Source: Paenibacillus sp. BIC5C1
GTDB lineage: Bacteria > Bacillota > Bacilli > Paenibacillales > Paenibacillaceae
Length of the DNA stretch: 64,000 nucleotides
Assembly (NCBI RefSeq): GCF_032399705.1
Contig: NZ_CP135922.1
Location: 5,766,001-5,830,000 of the forward strand
Direction of reading: 5' to 3'
Each line of letters starts with the position of its first letter. The stretch's first letter is position 1. Below are positions 42,488 through 54,263 of this stretch, one piece after another. Made by a program: the position numbers and the translations under genes. The notes under the pieces are model-generated. The model was given only the letters and a program-made list of their open reading frames with translations, ran no database searches and had not been told where the DNA came from.

Positions 42488-43219
42488 TTAGGGTAGTTGA
42501 CCCTTCATGCGGATGGCTGCTTCCTGAAGCGATTGGAACGTCCCGGCATCACTCCAATATTTTTGCAAAATATCGTATTCCAGTCCTCCAGCTGCTGCAT
42601 AATGATTGTTCACGTCCGTAATTTCGAGTTCGCCGCGTGCAGAAGGTGCAATGTTTTGAATAAGGTTAAATACATGGTCATCATACATATATATGCCAGT
42701 AACACAATAAGAGGTCTTGGGATCACTCGGTTTTTCCTCAATGTATGCAATTCGTTCCGGATGCTTTGGATCAAACACCGGCACCCCATACCGCCGTGCA
42801 TCGTCCACTTCTTTGAGCAATACACGAGCTGTGCCCGCGGGCTGCTGCAAATACCGATCCACATAAGGCTTCAAATCGTCGCTAAACAGATTGTCACCCA
42901 GCAGCACAACAAATTTCTCTCCAGGAAGGATAAACGATGTCGCCAGATCCAATGCTTCAGCAATCCCGCCTGCCTTTTCCTGAATCCGATACGTCAGCTT
43001 GACGCCATGATCTGCTCCACCACCCAAATACTCCGTGTATAACCCAGCGGAATGTTTGTTGATCACTATCAATATCTCTTCAATGCCTGCCTGGCGGAGT
43101 CTGTCGATGCCATACATAATCATCGGATGCTTGCCGACTGGAATCAGATGCTTGTTAATCAGCCGGGTCAGAGGATACAGTCGTGTTCCTGTTCCGCCAG
43201 CAAGAATTACACCTTTCAT
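42488..43219 (-). CDS. sugar-1-phosphate nucleotidyltransferase (RfbA/SpsI-like, short form)
   Basis: A 243-residue nucleotidyltransferase. The nucleotide-binding motif is VILAGGTGTRLYPLT (4-18), followed by KHLIPVGKHPMIMYG, LLGDNLFSDDL (metal-binding Asp) and IEEKPSDPKTSY with the usual catalytic region. It activates a hexose 1-phosphate, probably with dTTP, giving a dTDP-sugar for the glycosyltransferases around it; SpsI of Bacillus spore coat synthesis is of this type. Its start overlaps the stop of the upstream GT2 gene by 4 nt. The nucleotide and sugar are not proven by sequence. Confidence 0.87.
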   Translation of the reverse strand: MKGVILAGGTGTRLYPLTRLINKHLIPVGKHPMIMYGIDRLRQAGIEEILIVINKHSAGLYTEYLGGGADHGVKLTYRIQEKAGGIAEALDLATSFILPGEKFVVLLGDNLFSDDLKPYVDRYLQQPAGTARVLLKEVDDARRYGVPVFDPKHPERIAYIEEKPSDPKTSYCVTGIYMYDDHVFNLIQNIAPSARGELEITDVNNHYAAAGGLEYDILQKYWSDAGTFQSLQEAAIRMKGQLP

Positions 43220-43989
43220 TCCACTATCCCTCCTTCATCGGATGTCTCAATATATTTAAGGGGATCGACATGCCATTTGTTGATAAAAATGGATCGATTG
43301 CGCTCAAGCAACTGTTTCCATGCTACAGGATCGGTCTTCAGGAAACTCGCGCTGCCGCGATGATGTACCAGGACATCTCCGCATACCAGCAAACGATAGC
43401 CTTTCTGGCAGGCCCTGTAGCAATAATCGTCATCTTCATAGTGTCCCGGCGAATAGACTTCGTCAAGCACACCAATGTCCTCCATCACACTTCGCCGTAT
43501 GAGCATGCATAAGCCGACAATCCGTCTGACTTCCTTCCACCTGGAAGAATCGACAATATTGTTGGCAGCAGCGAGTTCCTGAAAATGTGCCATGTCCCGG
43601 AACTCAAGCTCCACCTGCTGGATACCACTTGCGTAGTTGGTCACCGGACCTGTAATACCAATGTTTGCTTCACTGTAGAGGGCTGCCCTCAGATTTTCGA
43701 GCCAGCGGGTAGTAACCGTAACATCATTATTCAATAGCAACAGCTCATCACCACAGGCTGCACGGAGCCCCGCATTGCAAGCCGCCGGAAACCCCCGATT
43801 GTCCGGTAACCGGACAAAACGAATTCGTTCCCAGGCACAATACGCTGCTGTTCCATCAACCGAGCCATTATCCACAACGATGATTTCATATGGTGTATGA
43901 GGATCGGTATATTTTCGAATGGCTTCGATACATGGTTTCAGCAGATCCAGCCCGTTGTACGTTGGAATAATAATACTCGTCAGTGTCAT
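43216..43989 (-). CDS. family 2 glycosyltransferase
   Basis: A 257-residue stand-alone GT2 enzyme without the basic N-terminal extension of its neighbours. It has TSIIIPTYNGLDLLKPCI, EIIVVDNGSVDGTAAYC, LLLNNDVTVTTRWLENL (DxD-like metal site), GPVTNYASGIQQVE and YSPGHYEDDDYCYRA. The core is close to that of the gene at 39284-40843, so both may use similar acceptors. It overlaps both neighbours by 4 nt and is certainly in the same transcript. It probably adds a sugar to a spore-surface or cell-surface glycan. Confidence 0.87.
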   Translation of the reverse strand: MTLTSIIIPTYNGLDLLKPCIEAIRKYTDPHTPYEIIVVDNGSVDGTAAYCAWERIRFVRLPDNRGFPAACNAGLRAACGDELLLLNNDVTVTTRWLENLRAALYSEANIGITGPVTNYASGIQQVELEFRDMAHFQELAAANNIVDSSRWKEVRRIVGLCMLIRRSVMEDIGVLDEVYSPGHYEDDDYCYRACQKGYRLLVCGDVLVHHRGSASFLKTDPVAWKQLLERNRSIFINKWHVDPLKYIETSDEGGIVE

Positions 43990-45167
43990 CTGGCGTTCCT
44001 CCTGTAGGCTACTTCTGCACGGGAAATGGATCGAGCTTGTGACATATTGTCGCCCATGTCCAGCCAGGTTGCAATCGCCTCCAGATGATCGCCAATGATC
44101 AATTGAGCGACTTCGTTGCCGCTGCCCGTATTAGTTGAGCGCAGACGATTGGAACGAATGACATCCACCTGACTGGGCGCAGTCACTTTTAATCCGTGCT
44201 GAATGGCCAGACTTTGCGCCTTGGGAGGAACTGCCAGCGCCTCCGGTTTTACGATCTGGATCATGTTACGCGAGAGGGCATGGGGTACGGCCGTCAACGA
44301 ATTGGAACCCAGATCAGAACGATTAAGCACGCGGTTGAGATATGCCTTGATGCGGCTCACTTCATCCTGGCGGGCAAATGGAGGCAAAAGGGATGAAAGA
44401 TTGTTCAGCGCAACATCATCTCCACGGTCGACCGCATACAGAAACGGGGCGAGTTGCTCTGCCGGGACGACCATATCCCCATCCACAAAGAGAAGGGTCT
44501 CTGCCTCCGTCATTTTGGCCCCCAAGGCGCGGCCTACATCATGTCCTGCTCGATCAGGTTCATAGACGAGTGTGATACCAGGCTGTTCAAGCACCTGTGC
44601 TAAACTGTTGTCCGTTGTTCCATTCAATACCACAACGATATCCGTCAGCGGTAAACGTTTCAGTTGTACAAGTACTTGCCCCAGCGTAAGTTCCTCATTG
44701 CATGCACAGACGACTGCAGCCGCAGGTTTATTTAGGGCAATTGGAATGATATTCAATGAACGCCCTGCAGCATGAGTATAACCCTGCATAAATGCTTTCC
44801 CTGCGTGCATTGCAGCAGAATATCCCCTTAGCTCCGCTGAGATAGTAGCCTCATGCTCCTGCCATGCTGAACGTGCATGTTGTTCAATCGATTGCTCACT
44901 TTCCAATGCCTTGCATCCTGCCCGTTGCCCTGCGCGGAACGCTTCTTGTAATATAGAGCTGTTCGTAGTCGACCTGCTCGCGGTCGAACTCTTTAACGGC
45001 GATTTTGTCGGGTTCTTCCTGCCTATGGTTCTGGTTCTGTTCCTTCTTGTTCGTCTGCCTGCTATCCGTTGCCGACGATCGCGCCCTGAACGCTCCTTCA
45101 TTTCCTCACCTCCAGCATGCTGCATCTTTTGACGAGGTTTCTTTCTTGTTTTAGGCAACATGCTCAC
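43986..45167 (-). CDS. family 2 glycosyltransferase with basic N-terminus
   Basis: A 393-residue protein. The first 60 residues are Lys/Arg rich (RDRRQRIAGRRTRRNRTRT). A Gly/Ala-rich helical segment follows (FRAGQRAGCKAL), a weak version of the tag seen in other proteins of the cluster. The GT2-like domain contains AAVVCACNEELTLGQVLVQL, DIVVVLNGTTDNS and LLFVDGDMVVPAEQLAP (DGD metal site). It is closely related to the following gene at 45164-46114 (NEERTIGAVVRRAL, VLVIVNGSTDGT, LLFTDADIPIPAEHLAP). It overlaps both neighbours by 4 nt. The acceptor is unknown. Confidence 0.82.
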   Translation of the reverse strand: MSMLPKTRKKPRQKMQHAGGEEMKERSGRDRRQRIAGRRTRRNRTRTIGRKNPTKSPLKSSTASRSTTNSSILQEAFRAGQRAGCKALESEQSIEQHARSAWQEHEATISAELRGYSAAMHAGKAFMQGYTHAAGRSLNIIPIALNKPAAAVVCACNEELTLGQVLVQLKRLPLTDIVVVLNGTTDNSLAQVLEQPGITLVYEPDRAGHDVGRALGAKMTEAETLLFVDGDMVVPAEQLAPFLYAVDRGDDVALNNLSSLLPPFARQDEVSRIKAYLNRVLNRSDLGSNSLTAVPHALSRNMIQIVKPEALAVPPKAQSLAIQHGLKVTAPSQVDVIRSNRLRSTNTGSGNEVAQLIIGDHLEAIATWLDMGDNMSQARSISRAEVAYRRNAR

Positions 45168-46114
45168 CTCGTCAGGCTACGAACACGCTGCAGATCAGAA
45201 TATCCTCCGCGTGGACCAAGCGTATCGGTTATCCACCTGATCGCTGTCAGATGATCATTCCATACCACTTGACTGAGCGGGTCAGGTCCGCTTCGTTTCT
45301 TGACTCGAACTGCGTTCATTTTGCCTACAGGTACATGATGAACGGCACGCACCTTCAACCCGCTGGTAACCGCCTTTGCATGTGCCAACGGTGGAATCTC
45401 CAGTGTGTCCGCACCAATCACTTCAAGTGCCCTGCGACTTAAGGCATGCGGAATGGCTGTCATGGAAGCTCCTTGCAGATCAGGTCTGGCTAGCATGCTG
45501 TTTAGCGCATGTTTGGCCTCTACCACAGGGTGAACAGGGATACGCGCCACCGGCCCGTTATAATCATTAAGGGCCACATCCGTTCCATCCAAAATTGCTC
45601 GCACATAAGGCGCAAGATGTTCTGCCGGAATTGGAATGTCTGCATCCGTGAACAACAGCACCCTGCCACGAGCTGCCTCTGCACCGATTCTTCTTCCTCC
45701 ATCATGTCCCAAAGCTTCGGCATAACGAAGAACCTTTGCCCCCGCTCTTTTTGCCGCTGCTGCCGTTCCATCCGTTGAACCATTCACAATAACAAGCACT
45801 TCAGCATCACGGCATATCCGCAGTGCCCGACGGACGACTGCACCAATGGTTCGCTCTTCATTCATGGCAGGTATAATGACCGAAAGCAGTGGTTTATGCG
45901 AGTCCGCTGAACCTTGTGCAAGTGTCTCTCTCATCGCATGCTCAGCTCCGAATGCTGGCAATTCCGTTTGCTCCACGGGTGGAATCACGTACTTGTAGGC
46001 CTTTGTACCCTTTTTGTAGGCAGATTTCAAACGACGCTTCTTTAAATGCGCTTTTCTTTGTGCCAGCTTCGATTTAGCTGCATAAAAAGCTGTATTGCCG
46101 CGTTTTTGCAACAC
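45164..46114 (-). CDS. family 2 glycosyltransferase, first gene of the cluster
   Basis: A 316-residue GT2 protein with a basic N-terminus (KAHLKKRRLKSAYKKGTKAY). The catalytic domain is recognised by LLSVIIPAMNEERTIGAVV, VLVIVNGSTDGTAAA, GHDGGRRIGAEAARG and VLLFTDADIPIPAEHL. The start is probably the GTG at 46114 or the TTG one codon further, both behind GGGAGG; the open frame reaches 46159. The next four genes follow with 4-nt overlaps. It is likely to act in the same surface glycan pathway as its paralogue at 43986-45167. Confidence 0.82.
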   Translation of the reverse strand: MLQKRGNTAFYAAKSKLAQRKAHLKKRRLKSAYKKGTKAYKYVIPPVEQTELPAFGAEHAMRETLAQGSADSHKPLLSVIIPAMNEERTIGAVVRRALRICRDAEVLVIVNGSTDGTAAAAKRAGAKVLRYAEALGHDGGRRIGAEAARGRVLLFTDADIPIPAEHLAPYVRAILDGTDVALNDYNGPVARIPVHPVVEAKHALNSMLARPDLQGASMTAIPHALSRRALEVIGADTLEIPPLAHAKAVTSGLKVRAVHHVPVGKMNAVRVKKRSGPDPLSQVVWNDHLTAIRWITDTLGPRGGYSDLQRVRSLTR

Positions 46115-46307
46115 AGTCACCTCCCAGGTGTACATCATCGTCATGCAAAGGGAGTACACGTTATTCTATGTATTCATGGAGCAGTGGAAACGGCGTATGT
46201 CCTTGAATTAAGCAGGTTCTGTCTGCTAGCAGGCTCAATCAAACCATTAATATAGACATGATTCGTCAAAAAATGTGAAATATGCTACAGCTCCCCTACT
46301 TCAGACA

Positions 46308-46331
46308 CAATTTTAAAAAAATTTAAAATTG
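46308..46331. repeat. AT-rich inverted repeat, possible operator
   Basis: CAATTTTAAA and TTTAAAATTG are perfect 10-bp arms around AAAA. It lies about 530 nt upstream of the protease start and 190 nt upstream of the glycosyltransferase cluster. Confidence 0.45.
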
Positions 46332-46402
46332 CATCTTTTCCAAAGTTTTACATTGTGATAATATACGTTGCAAGCAGGACATTGACAAAAAAATCCTAAC
46401 GA

Positions 46403-46416
46403 GGAACAAATGTTCC
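46403..46416. promoter_or_regulatory. short palindrome next to a TTGACA element
   Basis: GGAACA-AA-TGTTCC is symmetric and begins 16 nt downstream of TTGACA (46382-46387), the place of a repressor site or -10 region. No clear -10 is visible. Confidence 0.35.
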
Positions 46417-46818
46417 CTATAGTTCTTTTTTTATTTCTGTTAATTGACCTTAGGTTAATTATGCATACAAGGAGGCTGTTTTTGCTCTGTTGCATGTACC
46501 TTGAGAGGAGTGATGCCGTTCAATATGTAATTCAGGCTTTATTATGTGAACCCGGAACGAACACCCCGGCTCCGTAAGAACATCTTCTGCTTCGCAAGTG
46601 GACAAGACCCCAGGCTTCTGAAAGAGGAAGCACAATAAACGATTAAGCCTCATGGCTGAACCGAATAAACGGTATTCCTTTGACACGCCCTACCACAGGC
46701 ATACAGGCTCTGCCGACTTTGTTCTTTATCGTTTCTTGTCATATTCCACGTTTCAGATTCAGCCCCACACTCCGCGCTGCCCAAGTTGCAGACGGAACTC
46801 CAACCGAGATTGGCATAA

Positions 46819-48429
<1,611 letters not shown>

Positions 48430-48506
48430 GAATCATTCGTTGTTGAACTCATATTCAATCGTTCAGGCACCCCTCATCGTCCGAACGGATCAAGCTTATA
48501 TATGAA

Positions 48507-48544
48507 AAAAAGCGGTGTCCCGGACATATCCGGGAACCGCTTTT
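48507..48544. terminator. bidirectional terminator between protease and repeat-protein genes
   Basis: AAAAGCGGT and ACCGCTTTT form the outer stem, with an inner CCCGGA/TCCGGG pair. T/A runs lie at both ends. Confidence 0.8.
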
Positions 48545-48611
48545 GTCTATTTAAACATGTGAAATCATTCCTCTAAAGTTATCTTTAATGAAGACTCATG
48601 ATCTCACACTT

Positions 48612-51600
48612 TTACACTGAAGGCCCAGCGGCAATCCATGATAACAATCCGTAGGTGTGTGTGGAGCCCGCAGTACGTGACACTTCCAGCACGGCTTCAT
48701 CCTCACTCTGGGAGAGGAGTGACACCTGGAATCCCCGATCATTACACATAGCAACAATCACATAATGCTCCGATATAAACGACTCCTCAAAGGCTACCGT
48801 TACTTCCACGCACTGTTCATCCTCAGGCAGTATAAAGGCCTCCATACCGAACTGCTGCACCACAGGCTGACGGCTGACACTCCGTACGGGCTGGAATGAC
48901 AGGTGTTCAGGACCCACAGCTCCATGCTGCAACTGGCTGCTTCCAACAGCTCCATCACTCAAATGCTCCTGCTTAACTGCTTGCTCCCTCAGCTTGAACT
49001 CCTTATTTCCATCGATCTCTTGTGAAAATTCAGACTGTGGCTGGACCGTGCCAGCTGTCGTCAATGAATCTCCAAGCTGGTTAGCTTGCGATAGATGCTC
49101 TTGTTGTTGCCCCAGCTCCTGACTCGACGTCTGGATAAACTGCGTTTCCATCAGATCGACACTTGAGGGTTCCACGACAATTGCCGGTTGTGATGGTGGT
49201 ACAGCCTCACTTCCCGCTTGAAGCAATGCCTCTTGTTTTTTGATCGCTGCCAGTTGTTCGAGCGTTTCTCCACTGAACTGACGAATCGCATTCCATATCT
49301 CTTCGCTCAAATGGGCCGGACCTACAATTCCCGCATTCAAGTGATTGGAGGTAATGCTTTGTTCACTCAGTTTGCTGCCAGTTACACTGCCGTCGGCCAA
49401 TTTGGCACTTGTGACTGATCCATTTTGCAGATGTACCCCGCCTACTGCTTCCTCTTCTAGATGGGTTGTGCGAATACTGCGTTCTTGAATATGATCAGCA
49501 TGAATCGTTCCATCCTGAATATGCCGAGATTCCACACTTTTATCTGCAATGTGGATAGCCGATACCGCTCCTTCAAGCAATTTATTACCATTCACACTGC
49601 CGTCGGCCAGTTTGGCACTTGTTATGGAACCATTGTGCAGATGAATCGCACTGACTGATTCCGCTTTGAGGTGGGAGATCCCAATACTACGCTCTTGAAT
49701 ATGGTCAGCATGGATGGCTCTCTCTTGGATATGGCGGGATTGTATACTTCCATTTGAGATGTGGACATCTGACACCGTATCTTCAAGCAATTTGCTGCCG
49801 CTCACGCTGCCATCAGCCAATTTGGCACTCGTTACAGATCCATTTTGCAGATTTACCGCACTGACCGATTCCTCTTCCAGATGGGACGTGCCGATACTAT
49901 TCTCCTGAATATGGTCAGCGAGAATCGCTCCTTCCTGGATATGCCGGCTTTGCACACTTTCCGGTGCAATATGAATTCCCGATACGGTATTTTCGAGTAA
50001 TTTGCTGCTATTAATGCTGCCATCGGCCAGTTTGGCACTTGTTACGGACCCGTTTTGCAGATGAACTGCACTTACTGCTTCCTCTTCCAGATGGGCTGTG
50101 CCTATGCTGCGCTCCTCAATATGATCAGCATGAATGGCTCCTGCCTGAATATGCCCGGATTGCACACTTTCCGATGCGATATGAATCCCGGATACCGTAC
50201 CTTCGAGTAGCTTGCTGCCGTTTATACTGCCGTCCGCCAGTTTGGCACTCGTTACAGATCCATTTTGCAAATGAATTGCACTTACCGACTCTTCTTCCAA
50301 ATGGGCTGTGCCTATGCTGCGCTCTTGAATATGATCAGCAAGGATTGTTCCCTCCTGAATATGACGGGATTGCACACTATCGTCTGCAATGTGGATATCC
50401 GATACCGCTCCTTCAACCAACTTGCTGCCGTTTACACTGCCGTCAGCCAACTTGGCACTTGTTACAGATCCATTTTGGAGATGAATGGCACTTACTGCTT
50501 CCTCTTCCAAGTGATACATGCCGATGCTGTGCTCCTGAATGTGGTCAGCAAGGATCGCTCCTTCCTGGATATGGCGGGATTGCACACTTTCAGAAGCGAT
50601 ATGGATTCCCGACACCGCATCTTCGAGCAATTTGCTGCCGGTTACACTGCTGTCGGCCAGTTTAGCACTGATAACGGACCCATTTTGCAGGTGAATCGCA
50701 CATACTGCTTCCTCTTCCAGATGGGTTGTGCCTATGCTTCGCTCCTGAATATGGTCAGCATGGATGGCGTCTGCCTGAATATGCCCGGATTGCACACTTT
50801 CGGATGCAATATGGATCCCTGATACCGTACCTTCGAGCAATTTGCTGCCGTTTATACTGCCATCCGCCAGTTTGTCACTCGTTACAGATCCATTTTGCAA
50901 ATGAACCGCACTTACAGACTCCTCTTCCAGATGAACTGAGCCAATACTGCACTCTTGAATATGATTAGCAAGGATTGCTCCTTCTTGGATATGGCGGGTT
51001 TGCACACTTTCGTCTGCAATGTGGGTAGCCGATACTGTCCCTGCGGCTAATTTACTGCCATCAACACTACCACTCGCCAGTTTTGAGCGTGTTACAGATT
51101 CATCCTGTAATATAATCGTACTTACTGCTTCTTCTTCCAGATGGGACGTTCCGATGCTGCGTTCATGGATATGATGAGGAAGAATTTCACCATCTTGAAT
51201 ATGACGGGAATGTACGGATCCTTGCTGCAGGTGAATAGCACTTGTCGACTCTGCCTGAAGATGCAAACCACTGATCAAACCTGGCTGAAGATGAGCTGCT
51301 GTAATGGATAAAGGTGCCAGATGGTCAGTTTCGACAGATCCAGGTGCCAAGTGATGGGATGTGACCACCTGTTCAGCAATATGTTCCTCAAGAATGATGT
51401 CTGCCTTCAGATGCTGTGAACTCACTACATGAGTTCCCAAATGCTCAGACTTCACGCTTCCTTCAACCAGATGGACGGATTGCACAACGGATGGCTGCAA
51501 GTGCTCGCTACCTACAGCAGCCTGTTGTAATTCTGTCCCGGATACCGAGTCCGCTGTCAAATGGTTCGCAGTAACGGACCCATGCCGCAGTTTGTTGCCG

Positions 51601-53828
51601 GTAATACTGCCATCGGCGAATAATTCTGGTGAACGTATTTCCTCCGACAAATGTTCCAGTGAAACGGCATGCTGCTTCAGGTGATAACCGCGAATGGTTC
51701 CTGCTGGAATATGTTTGGCGTTAATGCTCTCTGCCATAATCTTGGAAGAAGTCACGCTGCCATCTGCCAGTTTAGCTGACGTGACAGCAAAATCCGCCAG
51801 TTTATCTGTGGCAACACTCTCTGGTGAGAGCTTGGGGGAGGTAACCGCATGATCTGTTAGATGAGGCGGAAAAACGGACCCTCCAGCCAACTGGGCTGAA
51901 GTTACACTATCAATAGCCAATTTGTCTGTTGTGACCGCGGCCCGGGCAATAGCATCCGTTTCAACACTGCCTGGCTGAAGATGAGGTACACCCACGGCAT
52001 GTTCTGTCAGGTGTTCCGATTTTACGGCATAAGGTCTCAGGGCCTCGGAACCCACGCTGCCTGGTGCCAGATGTGTACCTGTGACTCCACCACTCGCAAG
52101 ATGCGAGGATATAACACTTCCCGGAGCAAGCACTCTGCTACTAACCGATGCCGTTCCAAGCTTTTCTGTTGTCACACTTCCATCCGCGAGCTTAACGTCT
52201 GTAACGGCAGCATCCTGCAATTCATACGTACCTACTGCCGACTCTGCAAGATGCCGCTCAGACACCACGCCATCTGCGAGAGCATCTCCGGACACACTTC
52301 CAGTAGATAGATGGGTTGTCTCAATGCTTCCACTTGCAATGTGAATGGAGTGAATTGCGGAATTATCCACATGTACCGGCGTGATTCCCCGATTCGCAAT
52401 GTGTTCCGCACGAATGGACCCTTTGGCAAGATGCTTGCCCTGTACAGCTTCATCTGCAATTTTGGAAGAAATGACGCTCTGATCGGAAATCTTGGAGGCC
52501 GTAATGGACTGTTCCAGCAATTTTGCTGTTCCAACAGACTGGTCTGCCAATTTGCTGCTGGTTACTGCGCCTTCCGTCAAATGCTCATTGTATACTTCTC
52601 CATTGCCAATCTGCTCCTTGCCAACTGCACGAGCGCGAATCTGGCTTGAACCGATTGAACCGTCCAGTAGATGTCTTCCACTTAGCGAACCCTCAGCTAA
52701 ATGTCTTGTTTGTATGGATCCATCCTCAATCTGGTCACTTCCAATACTACCATTTGATAGCTGTGAACGACCTACAGCCCCTTCTGCCAAATGTGTCTGT
52801 TTAACAGCACCTGCCTGAATATGGTGAGACTCAATGGATTGTTCTTCGATTTTGCTGCCTGTGACAGCACCTTCACGAATTTTGGATGTGGTCACTGCAT
52901 CGTCAGCCAGTTTGGAGGTATGCACAGCTCCTCCCGTGAGATGCCTTGTGTCCACGCCGCTAATCGCGATTTTGTCTCCAGTTACGGCATGATTCTTGAT
53001 TAATTCTTCCGTTACCAGCATACGGCTGAGATGTCTTGTGCCGATGGAACCATCGGCAATTTTGGCCGAATCGATTACCTGGTTGCCAAGCTTCTGAGAA
53101 GTAATGCTGCCATCTCTGATTTTCTCACCGGCAATAGAAGCATTTCGTATTTTGTGACCAGACACGGAGCCGTCAATCAGGTGCTCCTCAGATACAGACG
53201 CTTCCGCAAGTTTCGCAGAAACAATTGCCCCGTCTGCAATGTGAATGCTGGTCACCGCATAATCCTGCAATGCTTCACTGCCGACCGCATCCGGTTTCAG
53301 CTTGGAGGCATCCACAGAGAAAGGAGCCAGTTTGCTCTCCGTAACAGCAAATTCACTCAAGTCGTCCGTGTAGATATAGTGTCCGGTATGACCTGGCATC
53401 TGGTTCTGGTTCAGGATCTGCAGTCGGTCCCTGCTCGCTGTTTCTAGCTTGTTGATACCCACCTCTTCTTCCAGAACAAGCGGAGCCACGCTGCTGACCT
53501 GAATCTGCTTTTCCAGGTTATCTTGCGTCTCGACAACTTTCTCGCTATCAGACTCTACGGGTTCCGGCTTGACGACTTTAGTTAAGATATCCAGATCTTC
53601 CATCTCGTTCGTTGAAGCAGGTAACTCCATTGATTCGGATAGGAATTCATCTGATGCCTGAATGGCCTTCGAATTCCGTTTATTTGTATTCAAGCGTTCT
53701 TCCCTATTCGAAGTGAAACCTGAGTCCATTGTGTCTGACCGTCGATTGGTCAGATCCAGTTCCTTAAATTTGGGGCTCACATGCCGCAGTTTTGGCGTAG
53801 GAACCTTCTTATTGCCTTTTTTACTCAT
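48612..53828 (-). CDS. giant decapeptide-repeat surface protein (1738 residues)
   Basis: A very long protein with no signal peptide. The first 160 residues are charged and non-repetitive. From about residue 165 to 1510 it is built of some 130 ten-residue units of the type S-V-x-S-x-(H/K)-L-x-x-G (for example GSVTSAKLAD and QSRHIQEGAI), suggesting a beta-helix or fibre. Residues about 910-1475 are eight 70-residue superrepeats. The C-terminus is a separate domain ending in SWIAAGPSV, like the WIAG-tail domain of Paenibacillus proteins (name from memory). AAGGAG precedes the ATG. The surrounding sporulation and glycosylation genes suggest a spore-surface or appendage role. Confidence 0.8.
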   Translation of the reverse strand: MSKKGNKKVPTPKLRHVSPKFKELDLTNRRSDTMDSGFTSNREERLNTNKRNSKAIQASDEFLSESMELPASTNEMEDLDILTKVVKPEPVESDSEKVVETQDNLEKQIQVSSVAPLVLEEEVGINKLETASRDRLQILNQNQMPGHTGHYIYTDDLSEFAVTESKLAPFSVDASKLKPDAVGSEALQDYAVTSIHIADGAIVSAKLAEASVSEEHLIDGSVSGHKIRNASIAGEKIRDGSITSQKLGNQVIDSAKIADGSIGTRHLSRMLVTEELIKNHAVTGDKIAISGVDTRHLTGGAVHTSKLADDAVTTSKIREGAVTGSKIEEQSIESHHIQAGAVKQTHLAEGAVGRSQLSNGSIGSDQIEDGSIQTRHLAEGSLSGRHLLDGSIGSSQIRARAVGKEQIGNGEVYNEHLTEGAVTSSKLADQSVGTAKLLEQSITASKISDQSVISSKIADEAVQGKHLAKGSIRAEHIANRGITPVHVDNSAIHSIHIASGSIETTHLSTGSVSGDALADGVVSERHLAESAVGTYELQDAAVTDVKLADGSVTTEKLGTASVSSRVLAPGSVISSHLASGGVTGTHLAPGSVGSEALRPYAVKSEHLTEHAVGVPHLQPGSVETDAIARAAVTTDKLAIDSVTSAQLAGGSVFPPHLTDHAVTSPKLSPESVATDKLADFAVTSAKLADGSVTSSKIMAESINAKHIPAGTIRGYHLKQHAVSLEHLSEEIRSPELFADGSITGNKLRHGSVTANHLTADSVSGTELQQAAVGSEHLQPSVVQSVHLVEGSVKSEHLGTHVVSSQHLKADIILEEHIAEQVVTSHHLAPGSVETDHLAPLSITAAHLQPGLISGLHLQAESTSAIHLQQGSVHSRHIQDGEILPHHIHERSIGTSHLEEEAVSTIILQDESVTRSKLASGSVDGSKLAAGTVSATHIADESVQTRHIQEGAILANHIQECSIGSVHLEEESVSAVHLQNGSVTSDKLADGSINGSKLLEGTVSGIHIASESVQSGHIQADAIHADHIQERSIGTTHLEEEAVCAIHLQNGSVISAKLADSSVTGSKLLEDAVSGIHIASESVQSRHIQEGAILADHIQEHSIGMYHLEEEAVSAIHLQNGSVTSAKLADGSVNGSKLVEGAVSDIHIADDSVQSRHIQEGTILADHIQERSIGTAHLEEESVSAIHLQNGSVTSAKLADGSINGSKLLEGTVSGIHIASESVQSGHIQAGAIHADHIEERSIGTAHLEEEAVSAVHLQNGSVTSAKLADGSINSSKLLENTVSGIHIAPESVQSRHIQEGAILADHIQENSIGTSHLEEESVSAVNLQNGSVTSAKLADGSVSGSKLLEDTVSDVHISNGSIQSRHIQERAIHADHIQERSIGISHLKAESVSAIHLHNGSITSAKLADGSVNGNKLLEGAVSAIHIADKSVESRHIQDGTIHADHIQERSIRTTHLEEEAVGGVHLQNGSVTSAKLADGSVTGSKLSEQSITSNHLNAGIVGPAHLSEEIWNAIRQFSGETLEQLAAIKKQEALLQAGSEAVPPSQPAIVVEPSSVDLMETQFIQTSSQELGQQQEHLSQANQLGDSLTTAGTVQPQSEFSQEIDGNKEFKLREQAVKQEHLSDGAVGSSQLQHGAVGPEHLSFQPVRSVSRQPVVQQFGMEAFILPEDEQCVEVTVAFEESFISEHYVIVAMCNDRGFQVSLLSQSEDEAVLEVSRTAGSTHTYGLLSWIAAGPSV
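49412..51091 (-). repeat. eight tandem 210-bp superrepeats inside the giant gene
   Basis: The segment around CCATTTTGCAGATG recurs every 210 nt (about 49420, 49630, 49840, 50050, 50260, 50470, 50680, 50890). Each copy encodes seven decapeptides. Copies are similar but not identical, so expansion by unequal exchange followed by drift is likely. Confidence 0.85.
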
Positions 53829-54263
53829 GCAGCTAGCTCCTTCCTCTAACGTTCGTCTCCGGCATCATATGCTTCGATATAGGCATCTGCCACTTCAAAT
53901 CACGACTTTTGCCGATAACATTGGATGAGTGTAGGAGTCAACATATGAGTGATTCACTTGTCCATGGCGAAATAGGCTGTGCACGGCTTTAGATGAAAGG
54001 CGGCTGTCCACGCCCCTGATCCAGCAATGTCATAAGATAATCCATAAGCATTTGTATAAATCCGTAAAATGACTTCCCATCCGCACAGCGACCCACCTCT
54101 ACCTGGATTGCGTGGAAACGGAAGGCTAACAAGTACATGTCGATGCATATCGATGCATCATGATTCCGGTCTGCGTTATCGTGATGTCCAACCATGCGGA
54201 GACAGGCCGGCATTTTATGGATGGACGATCCATGGTCGCGATAACATTGAAGGAGGAACGGTC
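53829..54263. other. intergenic region between repeat protein and YheC/D-type gene
   Basis: About 435 nt between divergent genes. No promoter stands out; a CATATGATG on the minus strand near 53860 is a poor match to a SigK -10. A 15-codon open frame with AGGAG upstream (53945-53992) is too short to call. The longer open frame that begins at 54069 lacks a ribosome binding site, and the real start of the next gene is at 54264. Confidence 0.45.

Noticed and set aside
41442..42496. Long plus-strand open frames (313 and 245 codons) opposite the GC-rich gene
   Set aside because: They are Arg/Ala/Cys-rich antisense shadows caused by the high GC content; no ribosome binding sites or family features, while the minus-strand frame continues into a recognisable GT-D domain.
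49412..51091. Regularly spaced repeats that could suggest a CRISPR array or satellite DNA
   Set aside because: The period is 210 bp, the copies are translated in one continuous frame, and no cas genes or short repeat-spacer structure are present.
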